NCBI RefSeq assembly: GCF_036850765.1
Contig: NC_089490.1
Coordinates: 108,817,074-108,881,073, forward strand
Length of the DNA stretch: 64,000 nt
Origin: Saccopteryx bilineata
Taxonomy: Eukaryota > Chordata > Mammalia > Chiroptera > Emballonuridae
Direction of reading: 5' to 3'
Position 1 is the first letter of the stretch. Every line of letters starts with the position of its first letter. The notes below the pieces were generated by a model. The model was not told the DNA's origin, did not search any database, and saw only the letters and a list, made by a program, of their open reading frames with translations. This document shows positions 12,335 to 23,894 of this stretch, piece by piece. Both the position numbers and the translations under genes were made by a program.

Positions 12335-12615
12335 AAATGAGACTAAGAGACATGGACAAGAGTGTGGTGGTTACCAAGGGTGGGGGGGGGAGGGAGGACA
12401 TGGGAGGGAGGGAGGGAGAGAGTTAGGGGGAGGGGGAGGGGCACAGAGAACTAGATAGAGGGTGACGGAGGACAATCTGACTTTGGGCGAGGGGTTTGCA
12501 ACATAATTTGATGACAAAATAACCTAGACATGTTTTCTTTGAATATATGTACCCTGATTTATTAATGTCATCCATTACCATTAATAAAAATTTATTAAAA
12601 AAAAAAAAAAAAAAA
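8748..12615 (+). mobile_element. Nested 5'-truncated L1, inserted in the outer L1
   Basis: A plus-strand L1 starting inside the endonuclease domain ([14 protein letters not shown]) and ending in a poly-A tail at about 12594-12615. It is flanked by the 13 bp direct repeat GAAAGCCTTTTCT at 8735-8747 and 12616-12628. It lies opposite in orientation to its host L1 and belongs to the same family, judged by near-identical ORF2 and 3' UTR. Its 3' UTR contains a G-rich tract (12380-12440). Confidence 0.96.
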
Positions 12616-14430
12616 GAAAGCCTTTTCTGCGTCTATTGATAAGATCATGTGGTTTTTGTTCCTTGTTTTGTTGATATGGTGTATTACGTTAACCGTTTTA
12701 CGTATGTTGAACCATCCTTGAGATTCTGGGATGAATCCCACTTGATCATGATGTATTATTTTTTTAATATGTTGTTGTATTCGATTTGCTAGTATGTTGT
12801 TTAGTATTTTAGCATCTGTATTCATTAGAGATATTGGTCTATAGTTTTCTTTTTTTGTGCCATCCTTGCCTGGTTTTGGTATGAGGGTTATGTTGGCCTC
12901 AGAAAATGTGTTTGGAAGTATTGCTTCTTCTTCAATTTTTTGGAAGACTTTGAGTAGAATAGGAACTAAGTCTTCTTTGAATGTTTCATAAAATTCACTG
13001 GTATATCCGTCAGGGCCTGGACTTTTATTTTTGGGGAGGTTTTTAATGGTTTTTTTTATTTCTTCTCTACTGATAGGTCTGTTTAGGCTTTCTGCTTCTT
13101 CTTGACTCAGTCTAGGAAGGTTGTATTGTTCTAGGAATTTATCCATTTCTTCTAGGTTGTTGAATTTAGTGGCATAAAGTTTTTCATAGTATTCTACAAT
13201 AATTCTTTGTTTATCTACGGTGTCCATGGTGATTTCTCCTCTCTCATTTTGGATTTTGTTTATATGAGTTCTTTCTCTTTTTTCCTTGGTAAGTCTTGCC
13301 AAGGGTTTGTCAATTTTGTTGATCTTTTCAAAGAACCAGCTCCTTGTTCTATTAATTTTTTCTATAGTTTTTCTGTTCTCTAATTCATTTATTTCTGCTC
13401 TGATTTTTATTATCTCCTTTCTTCGGCTGGTTTTGGGTTGTCTTTGTTCTTCTTTTTCTAGTTCCTTAAGGTGTGAAGTTAAGTGGTTCACTTGGGCTCT
13501 CTCTTTTTTGTTCATATATACCTGAAGTGATATGAACTTCCCTTTTATCACTACTTTTACTGCATCCCATAGATTCTGATATGTCATATTGTCATTTTCA
13601 TTAGTCTGTATATATCTTTTGATCTCTGCACTTATTTCTTCTTTGACCCATTCATTTTTTAAAAGTATGTTGTTTAGTTTCCACATTTTTGTGGGATTTT
13701 TTTCCTCTATTTTGCAGTTGAATTCTAGTTTCAAGGCTTTATGATCCGAAAATATGCTTGGTACAACTTCAATTTTTCTGAATTTGATGATGTTGTTTTT
13801 GTGGCCCAACATATGGTCAATTCTTGAGAATGATCCATGTACACTGGAGAAAAATGTGTACTCAGTCACTTTGGGATGAAATGTTCTATAGACGTCTATC
13901 ATATCCAGGTGCTCTAGTGTTTTGTTTAAGGCCACTATGTCTTTGTTGATTCTCTGTTTGGATGACCGATCTAGAGCCGTCAGCGGTGTATTGAGGTCTC
14001 CAATTATGATTGTATTTTTGTCAGTTTTTGTTTTAAGATCATTAAGTAGCTGTCTTATATATTTTGGTGCTCCTTGGTTTGGTGCATATATATTAAGAAT
14101 TGTTATGTCTTCTTGATTCAGTGTCCCCTTAGCCATTATGAAATGGCCATTTTTGTTTCTGAGTACTTTTCCTGTCTTGTAGTCAGCATTATCCGATATG
14201 AGTATTGCTACACCTGCTTTTTTTTGGATGTTATTTGCTTGGATTATTGTTTTCCAGCCTTTCACTTTGAATTTGTTTTTATCTTTGTTACTTAGATGAG
14301 TTTCCTGTAGGCAGCATACAGTTGGATTTTCTTTTTTAATCCATTCTGCTACTCTGTGCCTTTTTATTGGTGAGTTTAATCCGTTTACATTTAGTGTAAT
14401 TATTGATACTTGTGAGTTCCCTATTACCAT
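12616..14430 (-). pseudogene. L1 ORF2p, N-terminal part (outer L1)
   Basis: Begins [19 protein letters not shown], a normal L1 ORF2 start. It carries the endonuclease residues in [18 protein letters not shown] and SDHKAL, then the RT N-terminal blocks ([30 protein letters not shown]). The frame stops at the nested L1 insertion right after AEKAF. It lies 202 bp downstream of ORF1, a usual L1 spacing. Confidence 0.93.
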
Positions 14431-14631
14431 TTTATATTTTGCTTTCTGTTAGTTTTGTGTCTTGTTTTATCCTTCTCTTTCATTTTTCTATCTTTTGTTT
14501 TTATTTGGTTGTATTCCATACATCTTTCCACTGTTGCTATCTTTTTTATCTCATGTGCTTCTGTGGTGGTTTTTTCAATGGTGGTTACCTTTGAGTAATG
14601 AAAAGGGTCCCTACCCTGTTCATTGTAGCAA

Positions 14632-15750
14632 CTATTTTGTGAGTACTTTTGCACTCCATTGTCCTTTGCTACTGTTAATCTCCATCTTCTCCCCCTCTTT
14701 CTTTTTGTTATTGTCACAGTTTAAATTTGGTTTTATTGTGTTCTTCTTGGAGCTTTTACTTGTGGCTCTGTTTTTTTTGTTTTTTGTATCTGATTGGAGA
14801 ACCCCCTTTAGTAATTCCTGGAGTGGGGGTTTTCTGATGATAAATTCCCTCATCTTTTCTGTATCTGTGAATGTTTTTATTTCTCCTTCATATTTGAAGG
14901 ATAGCTTTGATGGGTATAGTATTCGTGGCTGAAAGTTTCTCTCTTTCAGGACTTTAAATATTGGGGTCCACTCTCTTCTAGCTTGTAGAGTTTCTGCTGA
15001 GAAATCTGATGATAATCTAATGGGCCTTCCTTTATATGTTGTATTTTTCTTTTCCCTGGCTGCCTTGAGAATTTTTTCTTTGCTGTTGGTTTGTGTCAAT
15101 TTCATTATGATATGCCTTGGATTAGGTTTGTTGGGGTTAAGAAAACTCGGTGTTCTGTTTGCTTCTTGAACTTGAGGCTTTAGTTCTTTCCACGGGCTTG
15201 GGAAGTTCTCATCTATTATTTGTTTGAGTATGTTCTCCATTCCATTTTCTCTCTCTTCTCCTTCTGATATACCTATTATTCTTATGTTATTCTTTTTGAT
15301 GGAGTCAGATAATTCTTGTAGGGTTATCTCATTTTTTTAAATTTTTGAGTCTCTTTCTTCTTCTCTCTGTTGTGCCTCAAGTTGCTTGTCTTCTATTTCA
15401 CTAATCCTCTCTTCTATCTGACCTGTTCTATTAGCTAAGCTTGTTACTTCATTTTTCAGCTCGTGAATTGAGTTTTTCATCTCTGTTTGATTTGTTTTTA
15501 TAGTTTCAATTTCCTTGGACATATGTTCTTTGTGTTCATTGAGTTGTTTTCTGAGCTCCCTAAATTGCCTTTCTGTGTTTTCTTGTATATCTCGGAGGAT
15601 TTTTAGGATTTCTATCTTGAATTCTCTGTCATTTAGCTCCAAGGTTTCCAATATATTAAATTTTTTCTCCATAGATTTTTCCTCATCTAGCTGTGTTACC
15701 TCTCTTTCTTTTGTATCCATGATATTCGATTTTCTCTTCCTTAATGGCAT
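14632..15750 (-). pseudogene. L1 ORF1p with one premature stop (outer L1)
   Basis: L1 ORF1p is the trimeric RNA-binding partner of ORF2p. The N-terminal part (15750-15337, about 137 codons) has heptad-rich coiled-coil sequence such as EIETIKTNQTEMKNSIHEL. A TAA follows RDSKI near 15337. The same frame continues through a segment with RIIGISEGEE to the C-terminal RNA-binding half (15240-14632), with PRHIIMKL, KEKILKAAREK and LQARREW. It is thus one stop away from full length. Confidence 0.92.
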
Positions 15751-17117
15751 CTTAGGGTGCTTTTGTTGATAGTATTAATGAGATTTAATAAAGAATAAAA
15801 AGTTAAAAAAAATAAAAAAATAAAAAGAGTTGTTTTTTAAAAAAAAATTAATAATGAAATAAAGAAAAATAAAATAAAATAAAAATTTTAAAAAAAGGAA
15901 ATTATTCCCGCCCTCCTTTTTTTCTCTCCTCTACTCTCCCCTCTTTCTTGAGAAAATCTTGTGGTAAACTGTGAATTATAAAAAACAATGCCTGTGATGG
16001 AGGGTCTGAATTGGGGAAAAGTAATAAAGGGGCAAAAAAAAAAAAAGAAAAAAAAGGAAAAAAAGAAAAAAAAGAGGGTATGGACCCAGAAAAAGCAAAT
16101 AAGGAAAACATTTGGGTCAAGATTAAAATGATTTGCTTTTAGGTGTTGGTTGTCTAAGAGTTATGATGAGAGGAATAAGAGGAAAACAGAAAAATGGGGG
16201 GACAAATTAAAAAATTACTATTGTATTTAGTGGAACAAGAACTAGATAAAATGGAGAGCCAAGGATGGGAGCACTGCTAGTGAGTTAAAAAGGTGAAGTA
16301 AGAACCCCCCAAAATGCCACAAACATAAGTTTGAGTCCCAGATAAGATAATTTGTTTGTTATTGAGGTTTGAATGAGAGGAGATGTAAAGGAGAAAGGAA
16401 GAAACTAATATAGAGGGAGAAAAGAAAGAGAGAGAGAGAAAAAAAGAGGGAACCACTAAAAGAAGAAAAAAGAAAGGAGAGAGAGAGAGAGTTAAGGGTT
16501 TTGGAGTGCAACCCTCATAGAGAGAAAGGAAGAGGAGAGAAAAGATAATGGGAGATGTAACACTTATGGGTAGTGTAGTTCAAGGAGAGGAGAGAGTAAG
16601 ACCAGCAGAGAGTTAATCGGCCAAATTGGAGGAGGAAAATAAGTATCAAGAATGAAGATAAGAGAAACAAATGAACAAATATAATAAAATGGGATAGGTT
16701 ATAAAGTCTGCAGATTATTCTTGATTTTAAGAGGTTATCTTCTTGCTTTTTCTTTTCTCTCCCTCTTCCTGGTCGGTGACTCTGTACCCCGGGTTCTGCC
16801 CCTTTGGCACGCTCAGGTAGAGGTTTGCAGTTGATAAGTCTCTATGGCAATGTCATGTATTGTGCTTTAGTCTCGTTGGCAGTCGAGGCTCATTAGCATT
16901 TATAGGCTCCGACAGTGAGAGAGTCCGTGTTCCTGGAGCCTTTCTCCTAGTCTTTCCTTCCTCAATTAGTAGCCTGATAATCCAGCTATGGGGTTGCTGC
17001 TGCCTCTGCCTGGATAGTAAGAGGCTCAAAGAGCTGGCAACTCCCCACTCTATTTCCACTCAGCACAGGGCTCTGGGTAAGGCTCAGTCAGTCAGAGCTG
17101 CTAGCATAATCAGGCAG

Positions 17118-17726
17118 GCTTTCTGCCCACTCAAAGACCTCTGGCTCTGCCACTCTGTCCGGTAACACAGGCGGGCGCCCACTTCTGGGGCGCTTGGAGG
17201 AAACTCTCGCTCACTATCTGCATGCGCAGACCAGGATATCCGGCCAGCAGTCTCACGCTCTGAGTGAAACCCCAACCGCATGGCAAAGTTGCAGCGTTGG
17301 AATTGGCTCTCGCTCCGTCCCCGTGCGTGGCTTTTGCAAGGCGCGGGGGTGGCCGGAGATTCCGCTTTGGCCCACACAAAGGCTCCTGACTCTGCCCCTC
17401 TGTGCGATAACATGGGTGCGCACTGCCGAGGCACTCGGAGGAATCTCTCACTCACTATCTGCGCGCGCAGACCAGGATATGAGGCCGGCAGCATTTCCCT
17501 CTGAGTGAAACCCCCACCAGCACGGAAAATTTCCACCGTTGGAATTAGTTCTCGCTCCCTCCCATGCGCGGCTTTCCCAGGGCGCTTGGGCTGCCCAGAG
17601 ATTCTGCTTTCGGCCCACAGAAAGGCCTCTGACTCTGCCTCTCTGTGGGGTAACACGGGCACCCACTCCCGGGGCTTAGGAAGAAATCTCTCGCCCACTA
17701 ACTGCGCACCGACCAGGAGATCGGGT
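17118..17726 (-). repeat. Tandem ~244 bp units in the L1 5' UTR
   Basis: Consecutive related units can be aligned on anchors: GGCTCTGCCACTCTG at 17143, GACTCTGCCCCTCTG at 17388 and GACTCTGCCTCTCTG at 17631, giving periods of 245 and 243 bp. Each unit repeats TCACTATCTGC-GCGCAGACCAGGATAT-type and TGAGTGAAACCCC-type blocks. The third unit is incomplete and ends near 17726. The arrangement resembles the promoter monomers of rodent L1. Confidence 0.85.
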
Positions 17727-18132
17727 AAAATCGCTTCCCCTCCTGTCTTTCTGTGTTTGGGTTTGGCGCGAGTGTTAGCTTCTATTGCCCGGGTTGCCAC
17801 AGGATCAGTTTTTTCTCGGCTTGGATCTCCGTGCCACAGCCTGGTTTGGCCGTTTGTGCCGCGGCCTGGATCTATTCACCCCCTTTGCCAGCCTCAGTTT
17901 CTATATTCACAGTTACCAGAGAAAGCCGCCCTGTTTAGGTTAGTGAGGAAGGTGGAGCATTTCTTACTCCCTATTTCCTTCGGGGTTTGGTTATATATTT
18001 AGCCAATTTTTCACTTGACCATACCTTCGGGTGTATTGCGAAGCATCTGGAGGCTCCAAGTATAGGTTTTTCTGTTTCTGGTTGAAGATCTTGTTGAGTT
18101 TTGGGGGAGATTTATCGGTATTGCTTCCTACC

Positions 18133-18152
18133 CCGCCATTACTCTGACGTCA
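18133..18152 (-). promoter_or_regulatory. CRE and YY1-like sites at the L1 5' end
   Basis: The palindromic cAMP-response element TGACGTCA is at 18145-18152. A YY1-type core (CCGCCATT; AATGGCGG on the L1 strand) is at 18133-18140. Both lie within about 25 bp of the L1 transcription start. A YY1 site at the extreme 5' end is a known feature of human L1. Function here is inferred. Confidence 0.55.
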
Positions 18153-18172
18153 TCTCTGAGTGTCCCTTTCTT

Positions 18173-19137
18173 GTTTCAAGATTCTTCTTTAATTTTAGGA
18201 AAATATATCCTGCAGGCATCTCAGTCTAGTGCAATCTAGTTTTACTTATCAAGCCACAGAAGTGCACAAAGACCGTGCTGACCAGCCACCCTCAATCAGT
18301 ATAGCTGTATCCAGTGGACTGCTTCATTTAATAGCCCTTGTGTCCTCTCAAGCAGGATTTAACATTTATCTATTTCCTTCTTTAAATACTGTCTTCCAAG
18401 AATTCTGTGACACTATTCCCTGAGATTCCTCCTTACTCCCTGACTTCTCTGTTCTTTGTGATTTTAGGACACTTTTTTTCATTTGTCTCCGCCATACACA
18501 TTAGCCTGCCTATTGTTTTAGGACTTCTTCTCTTGTCCCTGTGTACTCTTTCCTAGGCAATCTGCTTTCTACGTGTGGGCTCAATATCTACTCTAATGGA
18601 TCCCAAACTTACATTTTAACAAGGAAACTTCCTTTGAGTTTCAGATTCAAAATATAACTGCCTACTCCACTTCAGTGTTTCAATTATATCTTAACCTGAA
18701 TGTCTAAAATTTAATTTATAATCATTCCCAAGATAAGGCCCTCATCAGTGCATTAAATGGAACCATTATCCAACTAGTTGCATACAAACAGAAACTTGGT
18801 ATTTTCCTTAACATTGCTTTTTCCCTCATCTGACATTTCAATCAATAACACCTATTAATATTTATATTTTAATGTAGTTCTCTTTATCTTCAAGGTTGTT
18901 ATGCCAGTACATCATCACTTGCCTAACAGTGGGTGCTCTAGGTATCCACCTTCTCATATTCCTTTTCCCATACTGCAGCCAGAGCAATGGTTTCAAAACT
19001 CAAAACTCTGCTAATTGGCTTCCAATTGCTGTTTAAATAAAAGTTAAAATATTTACATGGCATGTTTGATACTTCATATTTCCCACCCATATTTTATACC
19101 CAGCATATACTTTTTTGACCTTTACTAATAGTAACTT
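18173..19137. other. Unassigned intergenic sequence, possibly ancient repeat
   Basis: No gene seen. The segment around 18960-19060 (CAGCCAGAGCAATGG, then CTAATTGGCTTCCAATTGCT) resembles a common ancient mammalian interspersed repeat, but I cannot name it securely. Confidence 0.35.
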
Positions 19138-19149
19138 TCTTTACCTTTT

Positions 19150-19522
19150 TTTTTTCTTTCTTCATTTCCAGGTGAGAGAAGGGGAGATAGAGAGACAGAC
19201 TACCACATATGCCTTGATTGAGATCCACCAGCAACCCTTGTCTGGGGCCGAGGCTTTGCCCATCTGGGGCTATGCTTGCAGCCTAGCTATTTTTAGCACC
19301 TGAGGCAGAGATTCCATGAAGCCATCCTCAGCACCCAGGGCCAATGCGCTTGAATCAATCAAGCCATGGCTTCAGGAGGGGAAGTGAGAGCGAGAGAAAA
19401 AAGGGGTGAGGGAAGGGTGGAGAATCAGATGGTTGCTTCTCCTGTGTGCCTTGACTGGAATCAAACCTGAGACATCTACTCTCTGGGTCAATGCTCTACT
19501 ACTGAGCAAATCTTTCAGAGCC
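19150..19522 (-). mobile_element. Rhin-1-like SINE, minus strand, with TSD
   Basis: Poly-T at the left, then the reverse complement of the SINE body; the head on the minus strand is GGCTCTGAAAGATTTGCTCA. Flanked by TCTTTACCTTTT (19138-19149) and TCTTTGCCTTTT (19523-19534). It is more diverged than the copies near CLEC2B. Confidence 0.85.
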
Positions 19523-19784
19523 TCTTTGCCTTTTGTTAAAAGCATAACATACTTACTAAACTCAAAAGATTTTTTTTTCTTTTTAACCTATTGGTGCTTT
19601 AAAGGAAGTCTCTCAGAAGGATTCCCCCTTCTTCTACTTAATTCTACTCACTCTAGATATGAGTTTATTGATCATGTATTTAATAAAGTATTAGCTGAAT
19701 TCAGTGACAACATCATATATTTCTACTTTATATTTTCATATCATACAATTTTTATTTATAGCATTTATCAAAATTGATTCAACC

Positions 19785-19905
19785 AATTATTAAACACTTA
19801 TCATGTGCCAGGTATTGCTTTAAATAATAATCGTGCAACAGATATCTAAACAGGATAAAACCTTTGCCCACATGGAGCTTTAATTCTAGATAAGGTGACA
19901 TAATA
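19785..19905. repeat. Ancient L2/MIR-type repeat fragment
   Basis: Contains the widespread phrase CATGTGCCAGGTATTGCTTT followed by CACATGGAGCTTTAATTCTAG, typical of old mammalian interspersed repeats. Family assignment is from memory. Confidence 0.5.
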
Positions 19906-20017
19906 AAATATAATATTTTAAAGATACAAAGAAAACCAAATTATTTAGAAAAAGAAAGCTTTATTTTTACCTTTATCTGGCTAATTAGTTTATTAATGTT
20001 TATGAATCAGGTTAAAA

Positions 20018-20557
20018 CAGTAATTTTCAACCTTTTTCATCTCATGGAACACATAAACTATTCACTAAAATTTTGTGGGACATCATAAAATTTTTATATT
20101 TTTGCTGATCTGACAAAAAATAAGTATAATTTTATTTCATTCACACTGGATGGCTATTGTTATGTTGGCTGTTGTTATTTTTTAATTTGATGATCTAAGG
20201 GAAAAGAAGTTAATGCCTCTGACTCTGGGGTTTTGGGGGTGGGCACCTTTACAGAGGAGAATTGAGACAAAGTCTCAAGGGAGAAAAGAGAACCAGGCTG
20301 TCTCTTCCTAAGGGTGTTGTGGCATGACCAGAATCATGGGAAAAAAGCTGTGAACCCTCATGAGTCCTAGGTCTCTATAAGGACTTCTTTTAATTTTCTC
20401 AATATACACTCAAAGTTTATAACAGTCATTTCGGACTCAGAGAGAAGGAACACATGGCAACATACAAGTTAAAAAAAAAGTTGTCAGTTCCTCTGACTAA
20501 ATAATCAAGTCCTGAATGTTTTAAAAATTCTCATGGCATACCAGTTAAACATGGCTT
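20018..20557 (+). mobile_element. Non-autonomous hAT-like element with internal insertion
   Basis: The left end CAGTAATTTTCAACCTTTTT is a hAT-type terminus. The right end near CATACCAGTTAAACATGGCTT is a decayed partner. The 8 bp flanks GGTTAAAA (20010-20017) and GGTTAGAA (20558-20565) fit a hAT target duplication. About 270 bp inside (roughly 20228-20485, ending in AAAAAAAAA) looks like a later insertion, because CCTCTGACT occurs on both sides of it. Confidence 0.5.
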
Positions 20558-20565
20558 GGTTAGAA

Positions 20566-22189
20566 CATAAAGGCCAGTTCAAACATTGACAAAAATGATT
20601 ACTGGTATTCTGCTGAAGTTATCACCATTTAAAAACAAAACAAAACCAACAAACAAAACTACATTCCAGCAAAGGATTGTGGAGATCAGGGACACAGATG
20701 TCACCTTGAAGAGTTAATGTCATGATTATGTTTGGAGCAATTTGATGATGAAAATAGGAGATTATGATCCATTGTACAAAATGTGAAAACGTAAGTCCAC
20801 AAAGGTACAAATACAAAAATGAATAAGTTGACATTTTAATGATAAATGGAATAATTACAAAATTTAGAAGTAGCTCCTGTCAAAGCAAAAATTGCATGGA
20901 ACAATCTTACACAAGAAAGAAAGACTTTTTCAAAGCTATTGCAATAGAAGAGATAGGATAGAACTCAGTCTGAACTAAAATTTGCTGAACCAAAGGATTT
21001 TTAAGATCTGGGCTGAGGGGGAAATCATATACCATCTGTATCTGTTACATGGTTTTACCCAAAGGAAAATTGAACTTTTTCAGATCATAATAGGAGGTAC
21101 CATATTATGAAGGATAAGAACTAGGCACCTACTGAAATTAGGCTCCTACCCTCCCAGAAAGTGAGAAATAAGCAATATGCATGCTTGATGATTACATTTC
21201 AAAGGAATGATTCCCAGAGAGGAAGGCCAGGAGTCAGGTAGAATGAAACTTGTCTAAGGTTTAGTCAAGCTGAGGGGAATGTTAAGGCTATCTTGGTCAT
21301 TCCCTACAAGATATTAATCACAAAGGGAATAGAGTGATTTTACAGTGAAATGTAGTAGACGCCACATTAATTATGTAAATAAAATAAGTATGATCAATAA
21401 TGGAACAAACCAAAGTGAGTACTCTCTGAAAGGATGCAATAAGAAGAACACAGTTTCATTACATCCCTTTCCTGCTCTTTCTGCCAAGAAGATATAACTT
21501 GAATATAACCATAAAAAATAATCAGAGAGATTCAATTGAAGAACATTTTATAGAATAACCAGCTTGTGGTATTTAAAATGTCAAGATCATGAATGTTAAT
21601 GAAGGCTAAGGAACTCTTCTTCTAGCTGGAGGGAGATTAAATAGACATCTGAACTGGAAGTTTTACTCTAAAGAACATTATTTTGATAAGTGGCAAACCC
21701 TGAAGATAATGAGAATTAATTGGCAGTATTGTGGCAATGGGAATATTGATTTTGACCATTGTATTGTAATTAAATAGCATATTATTATAGGAAATGTGCA
21801 CATTATTTAATGATACTTGAAATTTTATAATGAAATATATCAATTTGGCAACTAATTCTTAAGAGTTCAGAAAAAATGTTTAAGTTCTTTTTTCTGTACC
21901 CATAATCTTAAATGTCTATAATAGTTTCTAAGTTTAGATAAAATTTTATAAAATCTAAAGTAAACAAACAACATGTTTAACACTTTTACCAGGAATTTCC
22001 AATTTTAAGGTTTATATCATAGAAATAAAGTGTTAGTATTTAAGAAAATATTTGGAATGTTTATTGAAGCAAATTCATATAAGCAAAATCCTAGAAACAA
22101 AGTTAATACTCATCAACAAAGAAACAAAAATATCTATAAATCCACACTATAAAGCAACTCGGAACTACATAAAATTTGTATAGGATATT
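20566..22189. other. Intergenic stretch without recognisable features
   Basis: AT-rich sequence between the CLEC2B and KLRF1 3' ends. I found no exon-like segment, SINE or L1 in it. Confidence 0.4.
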
Positions 22190-23576
22190 ATTTTTTTATT
22201 TTTATTAATTTTAATTCATTGTATTTACATGGATTCATGTCCCGCTGAATATAACACCCTCACCCCCCACTCTTGTGCTCCTATTTATATACCCTTTGTC
22301 CCCTTCTCCCTTATGCCCTCCCCCCTTCCCTTTGGGATTTGTGGTCCTGTTATCTGTATCTCTGTGTTATGTATATATAATTTCATTAATTCCTTTACCT
22401 TTTCTGATCCCGTTCCCTCATCCCCTTTCCCTCTGACAGCTGTCCCTCTGCTCCCTGTGACCCTGCCTCTGCCTCTATTTTGTTCCTCAGTTTACTTTGT
22501 TCAGTACATTTCACATATATGTGAGATAATATGATATTTGTCTTTCTCTGCCTGGCTTACTTCACTTAGCATAATAATCTCTAGGTCCATCCATGTCATC
22601 ACAAAAGGTAAGAATTCCTTCTTTTTCACGACTGCATAGTATTCCATTATGTATATATGTACCGCTGCTTTTTAAGCCACTCATCCACTGATGGACACTT
22701 GGACTATTTCAAAATCTTGGCTATTGTAAACAATGCTGCAATAAACATGGGCATACATATCTTCTTTTGAATCAGTGACTTGGTATTCTTAATATATGTT
22801 CCTAAAAGTGAGATAGCTGGGTCAAAAGGCAGTTTCATTTTTAGTTTTTTGAGGAATCTCCATACTGTTTTCCACAGTGGCTGCACCAGTCTGCATTCCC
22901 ACCAGCAGTGCAAGAGGTTTCCTTTTTCTCCACACCCTTGCCAAAACTTATTTTGTGCTGTTTTGTTAATGAGCACCATTCTGACAGGTGTAAGGTGGTA
23001 TCTTATTGTGGTTTTAATTTGTATTTCTCTGATGATTAGTGACATTCAACATTTTTTCATATGCCTGTTGGCCATCTGTATGTCCTCTTTGGAGAAATGT
23101 CTATTCAGTTCCTTTGCCCATTTTTTAATTGGATGGTTTACCTTCTTGGTGTTGAGTGTTCTTTATAAATTTTGGTTATTAACCCCTTATCGTATTGGTG
23201 AATATGTTCTCCTATTGTGTGGGTTGTCCTTTTATTTTGTTCATGGTGTCTTTTGCTGTGCAAAAACTATTTAGTTTGATATAGTCCCATTTGTTTATTT
23301 TGTCCTTTATTTCACCTGTGCATGAAGATAAATTGGCAAAAATATTGCTACGAGAGATATCAGCGAGTTTACTGCCTATGTTTTCTTCCAATATGTTTAT
23401 GGTTTCATGACTTACATTTAAATCTTTTATTCACTTTGAGTTTATTTTTGTGAATGGTGTAAGTGGGTGATCTAGTTTCATTTTTTTTGCATGTACCTGT
23501 TCAATTTTTCAAACATTATTTATTAAAGAGACTGTCTTTACTCCATTGTATGCTCTTACCTCCTTTGTCAAATCTT
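22190..23576 (-). mobile_element. 5'-truncated older L1, minus strand
   Basis: The L1 3' UTR (GTTACATGGATTC-like region, C-rich CCCTCCCCCC block) lies at the left. The ORF2 C-terminus lies to the right on the minus strand, with [18 protein letters not shown] in the frame 23045-22704. Frames are broken by stops. It ends 319 bp beyond the KLRF1 stop codon, just past the candidate KLRF1 poly-A site. Confidence 0.88.
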
Positions 23577-23811
23577 AATAATAATAAAGCAAAATACAGA
23601 AAAGCCAACATAACTTAATATCATTTTCTATAAGTGAAAACATTGAAAATCCTGAATATAAACACATGGATTTACACTAGATTTTATTATCGCATTAAAA
23701 TATTGAGAAGGCGTATCTTAGATTGTTAACAGGAATTATTCTGAGACAAGGATCAATATAGGTGATGAAAGAAAAATGAGGGAAAATGGTGTTTAATTGC
23801 AGCTTTAAATT

Positions 23812-23817
23812 TTTATT
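23812..23817 (-). promoter_or_regulatory. KLRF1: Candidate KLRF1 polyadenylation signal
   Basis: AATAAA on the minus strand about 80 bp after the KLRF1 stop codon, inside AAGAATAAAAATTT. It would give a very short 3' UTR. It is the first canonical hexamer downstream of the stop. Confidence 0.5.
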
Positions 23818-23894
23818 CTTGAAGATTAATATTAGAATACAATAAGCAAAAAATTTTAATCATTGATTATTCCATTATTAATTTTTTTAAAATT

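Larger units (their letters stand above)
6472..18157 (-). mobile_element. Full-length L1 (outer), split by a nested L1
   Basis: A minus-strand LINE-1 from its A-rich 3' end at 6472 to its 5' end near 18157. It is flanked by the 15 bp direct repeat GAGTGTCCCTTTCTT at 6457-6471 and 18158-18172. Reading on the minus strand, it has a 5' UTR (to about 15751), ORF1 (15750-14632), ORF2 (14430-12616, continued at 8747-6720) and a 3' UTR. Excluding the nested L1 at 8748-12615 it is about 7.8 kb. It is disabled by an ORF1 stop, an ORF2 stop near 8732, an ORF2 frameshift near 7780, and the insertion. The reading frames are otherwise long, so this is a relatively young family. Confidence 0.95.
15751..18157 (-). 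promoter_or_regulatory. L1 5' UTR with internal promoter (outer L1)
   Basis: About 2.4 kb between the L1 5' end and the ORF1 start, long for a mammalian L1. The ORF1-proximal half (15780-16720) is purine-rich on the plus strand, so pyrimidine-rich in the L1 sense. The distal part (about 16740-18157) is GC-rich with tandem units and several CpGs, unlike the AT-rich surroundings. Promoter function is inferred from L1 biology. Confidence 0.75.

Noticed and set aside
17084..17800. 238-codon GC-rich minus-strand frame and overlapping plus-strand frames
   Set aside because: They lie in the tandem-unit 5' UTR of the outer L1 upstream of ORF1; the repeats give long frames but no recognisable protein.
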